Part shown: positions 22,076 through 33,100 of the stretch, in pieces
Layout: each line of letters begins with the position of its first letter
How positions within the stretch are numbered: position 1 is the first letter of the stretch
NCBI GenBank assembly: GCA_022432975.1
Contig: CM039511.1
Location: 48,626,400-48,690,399 of the forward strand
DNA: 64,000 nucleotides
Source of the DNA: Begonia masoniana
Taxonomy: Eukaryota; Streptophyta; Magnoliopsida; Cucurbitales; Begoniaceae
Direction: 5' to 3'
The notes under the pieces: model-generated
The model's database searches: none
What the model saw: the letters and a program-made list of their open reading frames with translations, nothing else
Told to the model about the DNA's origin: nothing
Program-made: the position numbers and the translations under genes

Positions 22076-23643
22076 ATTCTAACCACAAGTCATGTAACAC
22101 TCAACCTCATTTGCTTGATACGTTCAACTCTTTTGGAACAAATCGATTGAAGTGAGGTTTCTAATGCTTCATCAAGCGCATTACTAAGTCTTAGTTTCGC
22201 GTCCATGAAGGTTGTTGGGTCCTCAATACACGTCGTTCTAATCACTTCAAATTAAAACCTTGAAAGTGAAATGGATAACGTTAGGTTCTAACCACAAGTC
22301 ATGTAACACGCAACCTATTTGCTTGATACGTTCAACTCTTTTGGAACAAATCGATTGAAGTGAGGTTTCTAATGCTTCATCAAGTGCAGTACTAAGTCTT
22401 AGTTTCGCGTCCATGAAGGTTGTTGGGTCCTCAATACACGTCGTTCTAATCACTTCAAGTTAAAACCTTGAAAGTGAAATGGATAACTTAGGTTCTAACC
22501 ATAAGTCATGTAACACTCAACCTCATTTGCTTGTTACGTTCAACTCTTTTGGAACAAATCGATTGAAGTGAGGTTTCTAATGCTTCATCAAGTGCATTAC
22601 TAGTCTTAGTTTCGCGTCCATGAAGGTTGTTGGTTCCTCAATACACGTCGTTCTAATCACTTCAAGTTAAAACCTTGAAAGTGAAATGGATAACTTAGGT
22701 TCTAACCACAAGTCATGTAACACTCAACCTCATTTGCTTGATACGTTCAACTCTTTTGGAACAAATCGATTGAAGTGAAGTTTCTAATGCTTCATCAATC
22801 GCATTACTAAGTCTTAGTTTCGCGTCCATGAAGGTTGTTGGGTCCTCAATACACGTCGTTCTCATCACTTCAAGTTAAAACCTTGAAGTGTGAAATGGAT
22901 AACTTAGGTTCTAAGCACAAGTCATGTAACACTCAACCTCATTTGCTTTATACGTTCAACTCTTTTGGAACAAATCGATTGAAGTGAAGTTTCTAATGCT
23001 TCATCAAGCGCATTACTAAGTCTTTGTTTCGCGTCCATGAAGATTGTTGGGTCCTCAATACACGTCGTTCTCATCACTTCAAGTTAAAACTTTGAAAGTG
23101 AAATTGATAACTTAGGTTCTAACCACAAGTCATGTAACACTCAACCTCATTTGCTTGATACGTTCAACTCTTTTGTAACAAATCGATTGAAGTGAAGTTT
23201 CTAATGCTTCATCAATCGCATTACTAAGTCTTTGTTTCGCGTCCATGAAGGTTGTTGGTTCCTCAATACACGTCGTTCTTATCACTTCAAGTTAAAACCT
23301 TGAATGTGAAATGGATAACTTAGGTTCTAACCACAAGTCATGTAACACTCAACCTCATTTGCTTGATACGTTCAACTCTTTTGGAACAAATCGATTGAAG
23401 TGAGGTTTCTAATGCTTCATCAAGCGCATTACTAAGTCTTAGTTTCGCGTCCATGAAGGTTGTTGGGTCCTCAATACACGTCGTTCTCATCACTACAAGT
23501 TAAAACCTTGAAAGTGAAATGGATAACTTAGGTTCTAACCACAAGTCATGTACACTCAACCTCATTTGCTTGATACGTTCAACTCTTTTGTAACAAATCG
23601 ATTTAAGTGAAGTTTCTAATGATTCCTCAATCGCATTACTAAG

Positions 23644-24509
23644 TGATGTGATCCAAGCAGCGACAAAGCCCAAGCCCAAGAGCAACGATCCAATTGAGGA
23701 CATTGGCGGCCCAATGACACGGTCCAAAGCTAAGAAGATGCGTGAGGCCTTGCAAGGATTAATTTTAGAGATCCAAGGGAGAGAGGAGCCGCGACAACTT
23801 GATTCAAAACTATTGAATGTGTCGAGGATTGAAGATAATCAAAATCAAGTTGAAGCAAGGGAGGCCAAAGATGCATGAAGATTTACATGTGCCATGCACA
23901 TGCACGTGCAAGAATTAAAAAAGTCACATGAGAAGCACATGCAAATCCAAACAAATCACGTATAAGAGATTTTATCCAACAGAATCTACTTAAATGAATT
24001 CAAATCATATTCAAACGTAGTTTAAACGTGAGATGATATCTTATCATGCAAAGGATCATTATCTCACGATTTTATTAGTTATTTAATTTTTATTTTCGTT
24101 TTTTTTATTATTTAATTTAACTTTCATGTGTAGCCTATTTAATGGCAAAACACTTTTGATTTAGGAGAACAAGTTTGAATGAAAAATTGAGTGTTTTTTT
24201 TAGAGAGAATTTCTCTTTAGTTCTTTGCGAAGAACAACGATCTTCTTCAAGTCACGCTTGAAGAATCTCGCTTGATAGCTTTGGTTCTTACCAACGAGTT
24301 TGGTCTGGGTCAAGCTCCTGTTTTGATAGCTTTGGTTCAGCCAACAGGTGTGGCTCGGGTCAAGCTCCTGTTTTGATAACTAGGGTTCCATCGAATTCTT
24401 CGATTGGGGTCTTAGTTTCTTACTTTGTTCTTGAATCAAAAAGGCGTTCCTTTCAACTATTCCGCGTTGTTGTCGGGTCCCGGGTCCTTTCGATCCGAGG
24501 TTCGCATCA
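23644..24509 (+). repeat. 5' LTR of element 3 (866 bp)
   Basis: Starts TGATGTGATCC and ends GGTTCGCATCA, two bases before the primer site. The first 235 bp remain open and encode GGPMTRSKAKK, the pol C-terminal tail as it would be read from a 3' LTR. A TATA-like CCTATTTAATGG lies near 24137. A direct internal repeat (GGGTCAAGCTCCTGTTTTGATA near 24307 and 24358, about 51 bp apart) sits in the downstream part. Confidence 0.88.
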
Positions 24510-24511
24510 GT

Positions 24512-24523
24512 TGGTATCAGAGC
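24512..24523 (+). other. primer-binding site, initiator Met tRNA (element 3)
   Basis: TGGTATCAGAGC, a perfect complement to the plant initiator Met-tRNA 3' end over 12 bases, two bases after the LTR end CATCA. Confidence 0.9.
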
Positions 24524-24718
24524 ATCGGTTCCTTAATTCAAGAAGCTATCTTTAATTTTTTGTTATTATTATTTTCTTCATCTTATTATATTCGTCCTAG
24601 TACTCAAAAAAGCTAAAAAAAAAAAAAATTCATTTTTTTTTCATCCTTATTATCAAGTCTCGATTTTATCATCAATTTTTTCTTCTTGTGAATTTCTCCT
24701 CTTGAAATTCGAAGAGTA

Positions 24719-24870
24719 CAAAAAAAAAAAAAAGAGTTGTCAAAAGTTAAAAAAAAAAAGAGTTGTGAGAAGTAAAAAAAAAAGAGTTGTCAAAAGTAAA
24801 AAAAAAAAGAGTTTTTCAAAAGTAAAAAAAAAAAAAAGAGAGTTGTGAGAAATCAAAAAAAAAAATCGAA
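24719..24870 (+). repeat. A-rich minisatellite in leader
   Basis: About five irregular copies of a roughly 25-30 bp unit consisting of an A run followed by GAGTTGT(C/G)A(A/G)AAGT. The copies differ mainly in A-run length, as expected of slippage. Confidence 0.85.
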
Positions 24871-24942
24871 ATTTTGTTCTAGAGATTTTAAAATTTCTAG
24901 CCTTTTAAATTCAAAAATTCGTAGATAATTGTTCTTTGAAAA

Positions 24943-25060
24943 TTCAAATTATTGAATCTTCATTCGAAATATTGTCTTTATCCAAATTTATTTTTTGAAG
25001 GTTCAAATTGTTGAATCTTCATTTGAAATATTGTCATCATCCAAACTTTTGTCTTATTTC
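24943..25060 (+). repeat. 59-bp tandem duplication in leader
   Basis: TTCAAATTATTGAATCTTCA at 24943 and TTCAAATTGTTGAATCTTCA at 25002 begin two diverged copies 59 bp apart; both continue through a GAAATATTGTC and ATCCAAA segment. Confidence 0.8.
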
Positions 25061-25377
25061 ACTTATACCCTTGATTTAGCCATTCTTACAAGTTTGAACT
25101 TTTTAAGCTTTAAAGTTTGATTTTTTTTTAGTTTAGCTTGTTGAATATTTATCATCGATCAAGTTCTTACGTAAAGAACTAAAAGGGAGATCTAGAGGTA
25201 AAAGGCAAGAGGGTGAGACTATTAAAGAAAAAGCCTTAATTTTTTTGAGTGAAACACGAGTGGAGTGACATCTATCGTGAGCAAACACGTGAGGGAGAGG
25301 TAAGGTCCATTACTTGATTATTTTTTTACTTCTAACAATTTTCTTTTGTTTTCTTATTGTGGTCGAAAAAGAATATC

Positions 25378-26705
25378 ATGAGTGGAGAACATGACGACGT
25401 TGATTTAAAATTGTTCATGAGAGCCATAGAAGATCAATACACTGCTCTAAATCGGAGAATGGAACGATTGGAAACTTCGACCCCTAGTCATGCACGACAA
25501 AAGAAGGATTTTGATGGAGAATTCGAAGAGATTAATGGATATTATCAAAGGGAAAGAAATGATAGGTCGTACCAAGGAGATGGTGATCTAAGTAACATCA
25601 AGGTAAATATCCCTTCTTTCCAAGGAAAAAGTGATCCCGAGGTGTATTTGGAATGGGAAAGAAAGGTGGACCTATTGTTTGAATACCAAAACTACACGGA
25701 TGAGAAAAAACTTAAATTAGTGACAATGAAGTTCATGAACTACGCTAACAATTGGTGGGATGAACTAGTAAAGTACCGAAGAAGGTATGGTGAGTCACAA
25801 GTTCAAACATGGAAGGACATGAAGGCACTCATGCGAAAAAGATTTGTTCCATCACAGTATTATAGAGATTTGTGTCGAAAACTCAAGGTTATAAAAGCGT
25901 GGAAGATTATTATAAAGAGATGAAAATAGCCATGAAAATGGTTAATGTGGAGGAAGACGACGAAGAAACAATGGCTAGATTTGTTGGAGGACTAAATAGA
26001 GAGATTGCGGAAGTCGTAGAGCTACAACATTATGTGAACTTAGAAGAATTGCTTCACAAATCAATCAAAATTGAGCGGCAACTAAAGACTAAGGGAAAAA
26101 CCGTGTCCAACAATCAAGTGTTACCACAAAAAGCTAAGGTTGAGACTTCAAATCCAATTAGCACCAGAGAGATCAAGTGCTTTCGATGACAAGGGTTCGG
26201 ACACATAGCTTCAAATTGTCCAAATAAAAGAGCTATGATTTTAAGGGACAATGGCGATGTGGAGAGTGTGAGTTTGAGTGATGGTGAGATGCCACCACTT
26301 GAAGATTGTAGTGACGTTGAGGTAAAGGAACCAGTAAAAGAAGATCTTTTAGTCACAAGGCGAGTATTGAATACGAAAACTAAGGAAGATGGAGACAAAG
26401 TACAACGTGAGCATATATTCCATACAAGATGTCATGTGCACAACAAAGTTTGTAGTTTAATCATTGATAGTGGGAGTTGCACCAATGTAGCAAGCACATT
26501 ACTAGTCCAAAAGTTGAACTTGAAAACCGAGCAACATCCAAAACCATACAAGTTGCAATGGTTAAGCGATTGTGGAGAAATCAAGGTGACTAAACAGGTG
26601 GAAGTTCCTTTATCAATTGGTAGATACCAAGATAAAGTTTTATGTGATGTAGTTCCGATGCAAGCTACCCACATACTTTTGGGGAGACCTTGGCAATTTG
26701 ACTGA
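25378..26705 (+). pseudogene. gag and protease remnant (element 3)
   Basis: Starts ATG at 25378 (MSGEHDDVDLKL). Gag capsid-like region: IPSFQGKSDPEVYLEWERKV, then the WWDE and KRFVPSQYYRDL segments. Compared with element 2 a small deletion near 25880 (about 11 nt by eye) shifts the frame, which continues as GYKSVEDYYKEM. The zinc knuckle is interrupted: its second cysteine codon is TGA at 26187-26189, although the rest (QGFGHIASNCPNK) is intact. Protease carries IIDSGSCTNVAS, with the catalytic Asp near 26465, and the family LLGRPWQFD segment. TGA at 26703-26705 replaces an arginine seen in element 2, as expected for CGA-to-TGA decay at a methylated CpG. Not functional. Confidence 0.88.
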
Positions 26706-28708
26706 AACGTCAAGCATAATGGTTACAAGAATGAGTATTCGTTGGTTTACAATAGAAAAACCATTATCCTTACACCATTAAAGCCATGGGAGGCAATTGT
26801 AGACCAAGAGAGGATTGCAAAAGAATTCCAAAAGATTAGGATTGAAAAAGAAAAAGAAAGTGGTGAAAAAAAATTAGTTGAAAAAGAGGCCAAAATAGAA
26901 AAAGAAAGTGGAGAAAGAAAAATAGTTGAAAATAGTACAAAGAGGGATGAAAAATCGAGGGAGGAAGAGAGAAAGATCGAGGGAAAAGAGATAAAAGCCG
27001 AGGGAGAGAGTGAAAAAAAGTCAAGTGAGAAACAAATCGTGTTGATGAACAAAAATGAGGATAAGCGTGAGATGATTTTGCTTTTATATAAAGATGTTTA
27101 TTTATCATCTAATGACTTACCAAATTTTCTTCCAAGTGCTGTGATTTCTCTTTTGCAGGAGTTTAAGGATGTATTCCCAGAGGAGTTACCGAAAGGAGTA
27201 CCACCACTTAGAGGAATTGAGCATCAAATTGATTTCATCCCGGGTGCGACAATTCCAAACCGACCGGCCTATCGAGCAAATCCAGAGGAAACAAAGGAAA
27301 TTCAAAGACAAGTGGACGAGTTAATGGACAAGGGTCTAGTGAAAGAAAGCTTAAGCCCATGCTCGGTACCCGTGATATTGGTGCCAAAGAAGGACGGATC
27401 ATGGAGGATGTGTGTGGATTGTCGAGCATCAATAAAATAACGGTAAAGTATCGACATCCTATACCAAGGTTAGATGACATGCTTGATGAATTATATGGTG
27501 CTTGTTTATTCTCAAAATTGATTTAAAGAATGGATATTATCAAATTCGTATGAAAAAGGGAGACGAGTGGAAAACTGCTTTCAAAACAAAATTTGGACTT
27601 TATGAGTGGTTAGTCATGCCTTTTGGATTATCTAATGCACCTAGCACATTTATGAGGTTAATGAATCACGTATTACGATCGTTTATTGGAAAATTTGTCG
27701 TGGTTTATTTTGATGATATATTAGTTTATAGCAAAACATTAGAACAACATGTGAAACATTTAAAATCTGTTTTTAATGTTTTGCGAATAAACCAATTATA
27801 TGCTAACCTCAAAAAGTGCATTTTTTGCATGGAATCGGTAGTGTTTCTTGGTTTTGTAGTGAGCTCGAGTGGAGTTTCGGTGGACGAAGAAAAGGTCAAG
27901 GCAATCAAGGAGTGGCCGACACCTAAGAATGCTAACGAGGTACGTAGTTTTCATGGCTTAGCTAGCTTTTACCAAAGATTCGTTAGAGATTTTAGTACTA
28001 TTGCAGCACCATTGAATGATTTGGTTAAAAAGAATGTGGATTTTAAGTGGACTGAGTTACATGATGAATCTTTTAATCTTCTAAAAGAAAAGTTAACTAA
28101 TTCACTATTGTTAGTTTTGCCAAATTTTGATAAAACATTTGAGATTGAATGTGATGCGTCGGGAAAAGGAATTGGTGGTGTTTTGATGTAGGATATGAAA
28201 CCGATTGCTTACTTAGTGAAAAGCTTAGTGGCGCAGTCTTAACTATCCAACATACGACAAGGAGTTGTATGCCTTGGTGAGAACATTACAAACGTGGCAA
28301 CACTACTTGTGGCCCAAGGAGTTCATCATCCATTCTGACCATGAAAGCCTAAAACACTTAAAGACACAAGGAAAGTTGCACAAGAGACATGCAAAGTGGA
28401 TGGAGTTCATAGAGACTTTTCCTTATGTTATTCATTATAAAAAAGGTAAAGAGAATGTGGTTTCCGATGCATTGTCAAGAAGGTGCGTGCTTATAACTAC
28501 TTTACAATCTAAGTTGTTAGGATTTGATTTAATAAAGAACTTATATGAATCGGACTCAGATTTTGATCTTGTTTGGAAAGAATGTGAGAAACATGCGTGT
28601 AATGATTATTATAAACATGATGGATTTTTACTTAAAAAGGATAAACTTTGTATCCCTAAATGTTCTTTAAGAGAGTTACTTGTTAGAGAGACTCATGAGG
28701 AGGGTTAA
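26706..28708 (+). pseudogene. RT and RNase H remnant (element 3)
   Basis: A charged linker rich in lysine and glutamate (26750-27050) precedes RT. RT motifs include [15 protein letters not shown] (about 27390), [17 protein letters not shown] and the catalytic YFDDILVYS (about 27706-27732). RNase H shows [14 protein letters not shown] (from about 28138), [15 protein letters not shown] and [19 protein letters not shown]. One-base losses shift the frame near 27430 and 27515, a CAG-to-TAG stop lies at 28189-28191, and further base losses occur near 28215 and 28240. The segment ends in a frameshift within the integrase zinc region. RT order and residues match element 1 closely, so the two share recent ancestry. 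Confidence 0.9.
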
Positions 28709-29759
28709 TGGGACACTTTGGAGTTACTAAAACATTGAGTGTGCTTTGTGAACATTTTTATTGGCCGAAAATGAGGCATCATGTTCAAGCCATTTGTGAT
28801 AAGTGCATTGAGTGTAGGAAGGCCAAATCAAAGATTAAACCTTATGGAAAGTACACTCCTCTACCTATTCCTAACCAACCTTGGGTGGACATATAGATGG
28901 ATTTAGTGATTGGTTTGCCGAGGACACAAGGAGGGAAAGATAGCATATTTGTGGTAGTGGATAGGTTTAGTAAGATGGCTCACTTTATAGCATGCTCAAA
29001 GACAAACGACGCTACTCATGTGGCGGACTTATTCTTCAAAGAAGTTGTGCGTTTACACGGAATTCCTAAAACCATTGTGAGTGATAGAGATGTAAAGTTC
29101 CTAAGTCACTTTTGGAGAACTTTGTGGAGTAAGCTAGGAACAAAACTTTTATTCTCAACCGTGGCACACCCCCAAACGGATGGACAAACAGAAGTGGTAA
29201 ATAGAACACTTTCTACGTTGTTAAGGGCGATTATTTTTAAAAATTTAAAACAATGGGAAAAATGTTTACCTCATGTTGAATTTGCTTATAATAGAGTTGT
29301 TCATTCTACTACTTCATATTCACCATTTGAATTGTTTATGGATTTAATCCTTTATCTCCTCTTGATATTTTATCTCTACCAACTAACGAGTTTGTTAATT
29401 TTGATGGAGAGAAAAAAGCTAAATTTGTTAGGGACTTACATTTGAAAGTACAAAAGAACATTCGAGAGAGAAATGAGCATTATGCACGTCAAGCAAACAA
29501 AAGCCGTAAAAAGATTATATTTGAACCCGGAGATGGGTTTTGGCTATATCTTCCGAAAGAGAGGTTTTCCAAATCAACGAAAAACGAAAGTTGCATCCAC
29601 GAGGTGATGGACCATTTCAAGTCCTTGAACGATAAAGACCAACTGCCTACAAGACGACTTACCTAGCGAATATGTTAATGTTTAGTGCATCTTTTTAATG
29701 TAGTGACTTATCTTTATATGACAGTAATTCGAGGACGAATCTTTCGAAGAAGGAGGGAA
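28709..29759 (+). pseudogene. integrase remnant (element 3)
   Basis: The zinc-binding region includes GHFGVTKT and CDKCIECRKAKSK. A TAG stop at 28894-28896 lies just before the catalytic core. The core includes [36 protein letters not shown] and [19 protein letters not shown] frameshift near 29330 follows YSPFEL, then FEPGDGFWLYLPKERF marks the C-terminal domain. From about 29570 the sequence is so indel-rich that the tail is only recognisable by its DNA similarity to element 1. The purine-rich tract GAAGAAGGAGGGAA precedes the 3' LTR. Confidence 0.88.
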
Positions 29760-30106
29760 TGATGTGATCCAGCCAGCGACAAATCCAACCCAGAGCACGA
29801 TCCATTGAGGACAATTGGCACCAAAACACGGTCCCACAAGAATGCTTAAGCCTTGCAGGACTTAATTTTAGAGATCCAAGGGAGAGAGGAGGCCGCGACA
29901 ACTTGATTTAAAACTATGATATGTGGCGAGGATTGAAGATCATCAAAATCAAGTTGAAGCAGGGATGCCAAAGCGGTGGCATGAAGATTTACTTTGCCAC
30001 TCACAGCCGTGCAGAATTAAAAAGTCCACATGAGAGCACATGCAAATCCAACAAATCACGTATAAGAGATTTTATATCCAAAAACTACTTAAATCAATTC
30101 AAATCA
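29760..30106 (+). repeat. truncated 3' LTR of element 3
   Basis: Begins TGATGTGATCC like the 5' LTR and follows it with many small deletions until ACTTAAATCAATTCAAATCA, where satellite TCAAGTTAAAACC takes over. About 347 bp of the expected 866 bp remain. LTR-LTR divergence suggests an old insertion, though sequencing or assembly errors could inflate the indels. Confidence 0.85.
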
Positions 30107-33100
30107 AGTTAAAACCTGAATGTGAAATGTATAACTTAGATTCTAACCACAAGTCATGGAACACACAACCTCATTTGCTTGATACGTTCGACTCTTTTGG
30201 AACAAATCGATTGAAGTGAAGTTTCTAATGCTTCATCAAGCGCATTACTAAGTCTTAGTTTCGCGTCCATGAAGGTTGTTGGGTCCTCAATACACGTCGT
30301 TCTCATCACTTCAAGTTAAAACCTGAATGTGAAATGGATAACTTAAGGTCTAAATACAAGTCATGTAACACACAACCTCATTTGCTTGATACGTTCGACT
30401 CTTTTGGAACAAATCGATTGAAGTGAAGTTTCTAATGCTTCATCAAGCGCATTACTAAGTCTTAGTTTCGCGTCCATGAAGGTTGTTGGGTCCTCAATAC
30501 ACGTCGTTCTCATCACTTCAAGTTAAAACCTGAATGTGAAATGGATAACTTAGGTTCTAACCACAAGTCATGTAACACACAACCTCATTTGCTTGATACG
30601 TTCGACTTCTTTTGGAACAAATCGATTGAAGTGAAGTTTCTAATGCTTCATCAAGCGCATTACTAAGTCTTAGTTTCGCCGTCCAATGAAGGTTGTTGGG
30701 TCCTCAATACACGTCGTTCTCATCACTTCAAGTTAAAACCTTGAATGTGAAATGTATAACTTAGATTCTAACCACAAGTCATGTAACACACAACCTCATT
30801 TGCTTGATACGTTCGACTCTTTTGGAACAAATCGATTGAAGTGAAGTTTCTAATGCTTCATCAAGCGCATTACTAAGTCTTAGTTTCGCCGTCCAAGAAG
30901 GTTGTTGGGTCCTCAATACACGTCGTTCTCATCACTTCAAGTTAAAACCTTGAATGTGAAATGTATAACTTAGATTCTAACCACAAGTCATGTAACACAC
31001 AACCTCATTTGCTTGATACGTTCGACTCTTTTGGAACAAATCGATTGAAGTGAAGTTTCTAATGCTTCATCAAGCGCATTACTAAGTCTAGTTTCGCCTC
31101 CATGAAGGTTGTTGGGTCCTCAATACACGTCGTTCTCATCACTTCAAGTTAAAACCTTGAATGTGAAATGTATAACTTAGGTTCTAACCACAAGTCATGT
31201 AACACTCAACCTCATTTGCTTGATACGTTCAACTCTTGTGGAACAAATCGATTGAAGTGAAGTTTCTAATGCTTCATCAAGCGCATTACTAAGTCTTAGT
31301 TTCGAGTCCATGAAGGTTGTTGGGTCCTCAATACACGTCGTTCTCATCACTTCAAGTTAAAACCTTGAATGTGAAATGGATAACTTAGGTTCTAACCACA
31401 AGTCATGTAACACTCAACCTCATTTGCTTGATACGTTCAACTCTTTTGGAACAAATCGATTGAAGTGAAGTTTCTAATGCTTCATCAAGCGCATTACTAA
31501 GTCTTAGTTTCGCGTCCATGAAGGTTGTTGGGTCCTCAATACACGTCGTTCTCATCACTTCAAGTTAAAACCTTGAATGTGAAATGGATAACTTAGGTTC
31601 TAACCACAAGTCATGTAACACTCAACCTCATTTGCTTGATACGTTCAACTCTTTTGGAACAAATCGATTGAAGTGAAGTTTCTAATGCTTCATCAAGCGC
31701 ATTACTAAGTCTTAGTTTCGCGTCCATGAAGGTTGTTGGGTCCTCAATACACGTCGTTCTCATCACTTCAAGTTAAAACCTTGAATGTGAAATGGATAAC
31801 TTAGGTTCTAACCACAAGTCATGTAACACTCAACCTCATTTGCTTGATACGTTCAACTCTTTTGGAACAAATCGATTGAAGTGAAGTTTCTAATGCTTCA
31901 TCAAGCGCATTACTAAGTCTTAGTTTCGCGTCCATGAAGGTTGTTGGGTCCTCAATACACGTCGTTCTCATCACTTCAAGTTAAAACCTTGAATGTGAAA
32001 TGGATAACTTAGGTTCTAACCACAAGTCATGTAACACTCAACCTCATTTGCTTGATACGTTCAACTCTTTTGGAACAAATCGATTGAAGTGAAGTTTCTA
32101 ATGCTTCATCAAGCGCATTACTAAGTCTTAGTTTCGCGTCCATGAAGGTTGTTGGGTCCTCAATACACGTCGTTCTCATCACTTCAAGTTAAAACCTTGA
32201 ATGTGAAATGTATAACTTAGGTTCTAACCACAAGTCATGTAACACTCAACCTCATTTGCTTGATACGTTCGACTCTTTTGGAACAAATCGATTGAAGTGA
32301 AGTTTCTAATGCTTCATCAAGCGCATTACTAAGTCTTAGTTTCGCGTCCATGAAGGTTGTTGGGTCCTCAATACACGTCGTTCTCATCACTTCAAGTTAA
32401 AACCTTGAATGTGAAATGGATAACTTAGGTTCTAACCACAAGTCATGTAACACTCAACCTCATTTGCTTGATACGTTCAACTCTTTTGGAACAAATCGAT
32501 TGAAGTGAAGTTTCTAATGCTTCATCAAGCGCATTACTAAGTCTTAGTTTCGCGTCCATGAAGGTTGTTGGGTCCTCAATACACGTCGTTCTCATCACTT
32601 CAAGTTAAAACCTTGAATGTGAAATGGATAACTTAGGTTCTAACCACAAGTCATGTAACACATCAACCTCATTTGCTGATACGTTCGACTCTTTTGGAAC
32701 AAATCGATTGAAGTGAGTTTCTAATGCTTCATCAAGCGCATTACTAAGTCTTAGTTTCGCGTCCATGAAGGTTGTTGGGTCCTCAATACACGTCGTTCTC
32801 ATCACTTCAAGTTAAAACCTTGAATGTGAAATGGATAACTTAGGTTCTAACCACAAGTCATGTAACACTCAACCTCATTTGATTGATACGTACAACTCTT
32901 TTGGGACAAATCGATTGAAGTGAAGTTTCTAATGCTTCATCAAGCGCATTACTAAGTCTTAGTTTCGCGTCCATGAAGGTTGTTGGGTCCTCAATACACG
33001 TCGTTCTCATCACTTCAAGTTAAAACCTTGAATGTGAAATGGATAACTTAGGTTCTAACCACAAGTCATGTAACACTCAACCTCATTTGCTTGATACGTT

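Larger units (their letters stand above)
13965..23643. repeat. 208-bp satellite array, diverged segment 3 with higher-order structure
   Basis: About 46 monomers, same orientation. Two broad monomer types alternate: GGAACAAATCG...GAGGTTTC...AAGCGC and GTAACAAATCG...GAAGTTTC...AATCGC. Additional private variants repeat at fixed multiples of 208 bp and define higher-order repeats (listed separately). It ends at ACTAAG, where the 5' LTR of element 3 starts. Confidence 0.95.
24524..25377 (+). other. untranslated leader of element 3, A-rich
   Basis: Non-coding leader between primer site and gag. It holds an A-rich minisatellite (24719-24870) and a 59-bp tandem duplication (about 24943-25060). The open frame upstream of 25378 begins at TTG, not ATG, so the gag start is taken at the ATG at 25378. 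Confidence 0.7.
23644..30106 (+). mobile_element. CRM-like Ty3/gypsy retrotransposon, near full length, decayed (element 3)
   Basis: 5' LTR 23644-24509, primer site 24512-24523, A-rich leader, gag from 25378, protease, RT, RNase H, integrase, polypurine tract, then a 3' LTR beginning at 29760 and cut after about 347 bp. Domain order and wording are Ty3/gypsy, most like the CRM clade (inferred). Coding sequence is broken by several stops and frameshifts. Right of the element the satellite resumes 58 bp further along the monomer than where it stopped on the left, so the 3' LTR remainder and some satellite were deleted; TCA is shared at the junction. Confidence 0.92.

Noticed and set aside
24373..24616. 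Plus-strand open frames of about 60 residues around the primer site of element 3
   Set aside because: They span the LTR end and primer site, which are non-coding in this class of element.
26747..27108. Minus-strand open frames of 90-101 residues rich in Phe, Ser and Leu
   Set aside because: They are the reverse shadow of the Lys/Glu-rich linker between protease and RT in element 3.
31540..31740. CENP-B-box-like motif in the satellite
   Set aside because: The TTTCGCGTCCATGAAGG segment has only loose resemblance to the mammalian box and too many core mismatches; plants are not known to use that box in this way.
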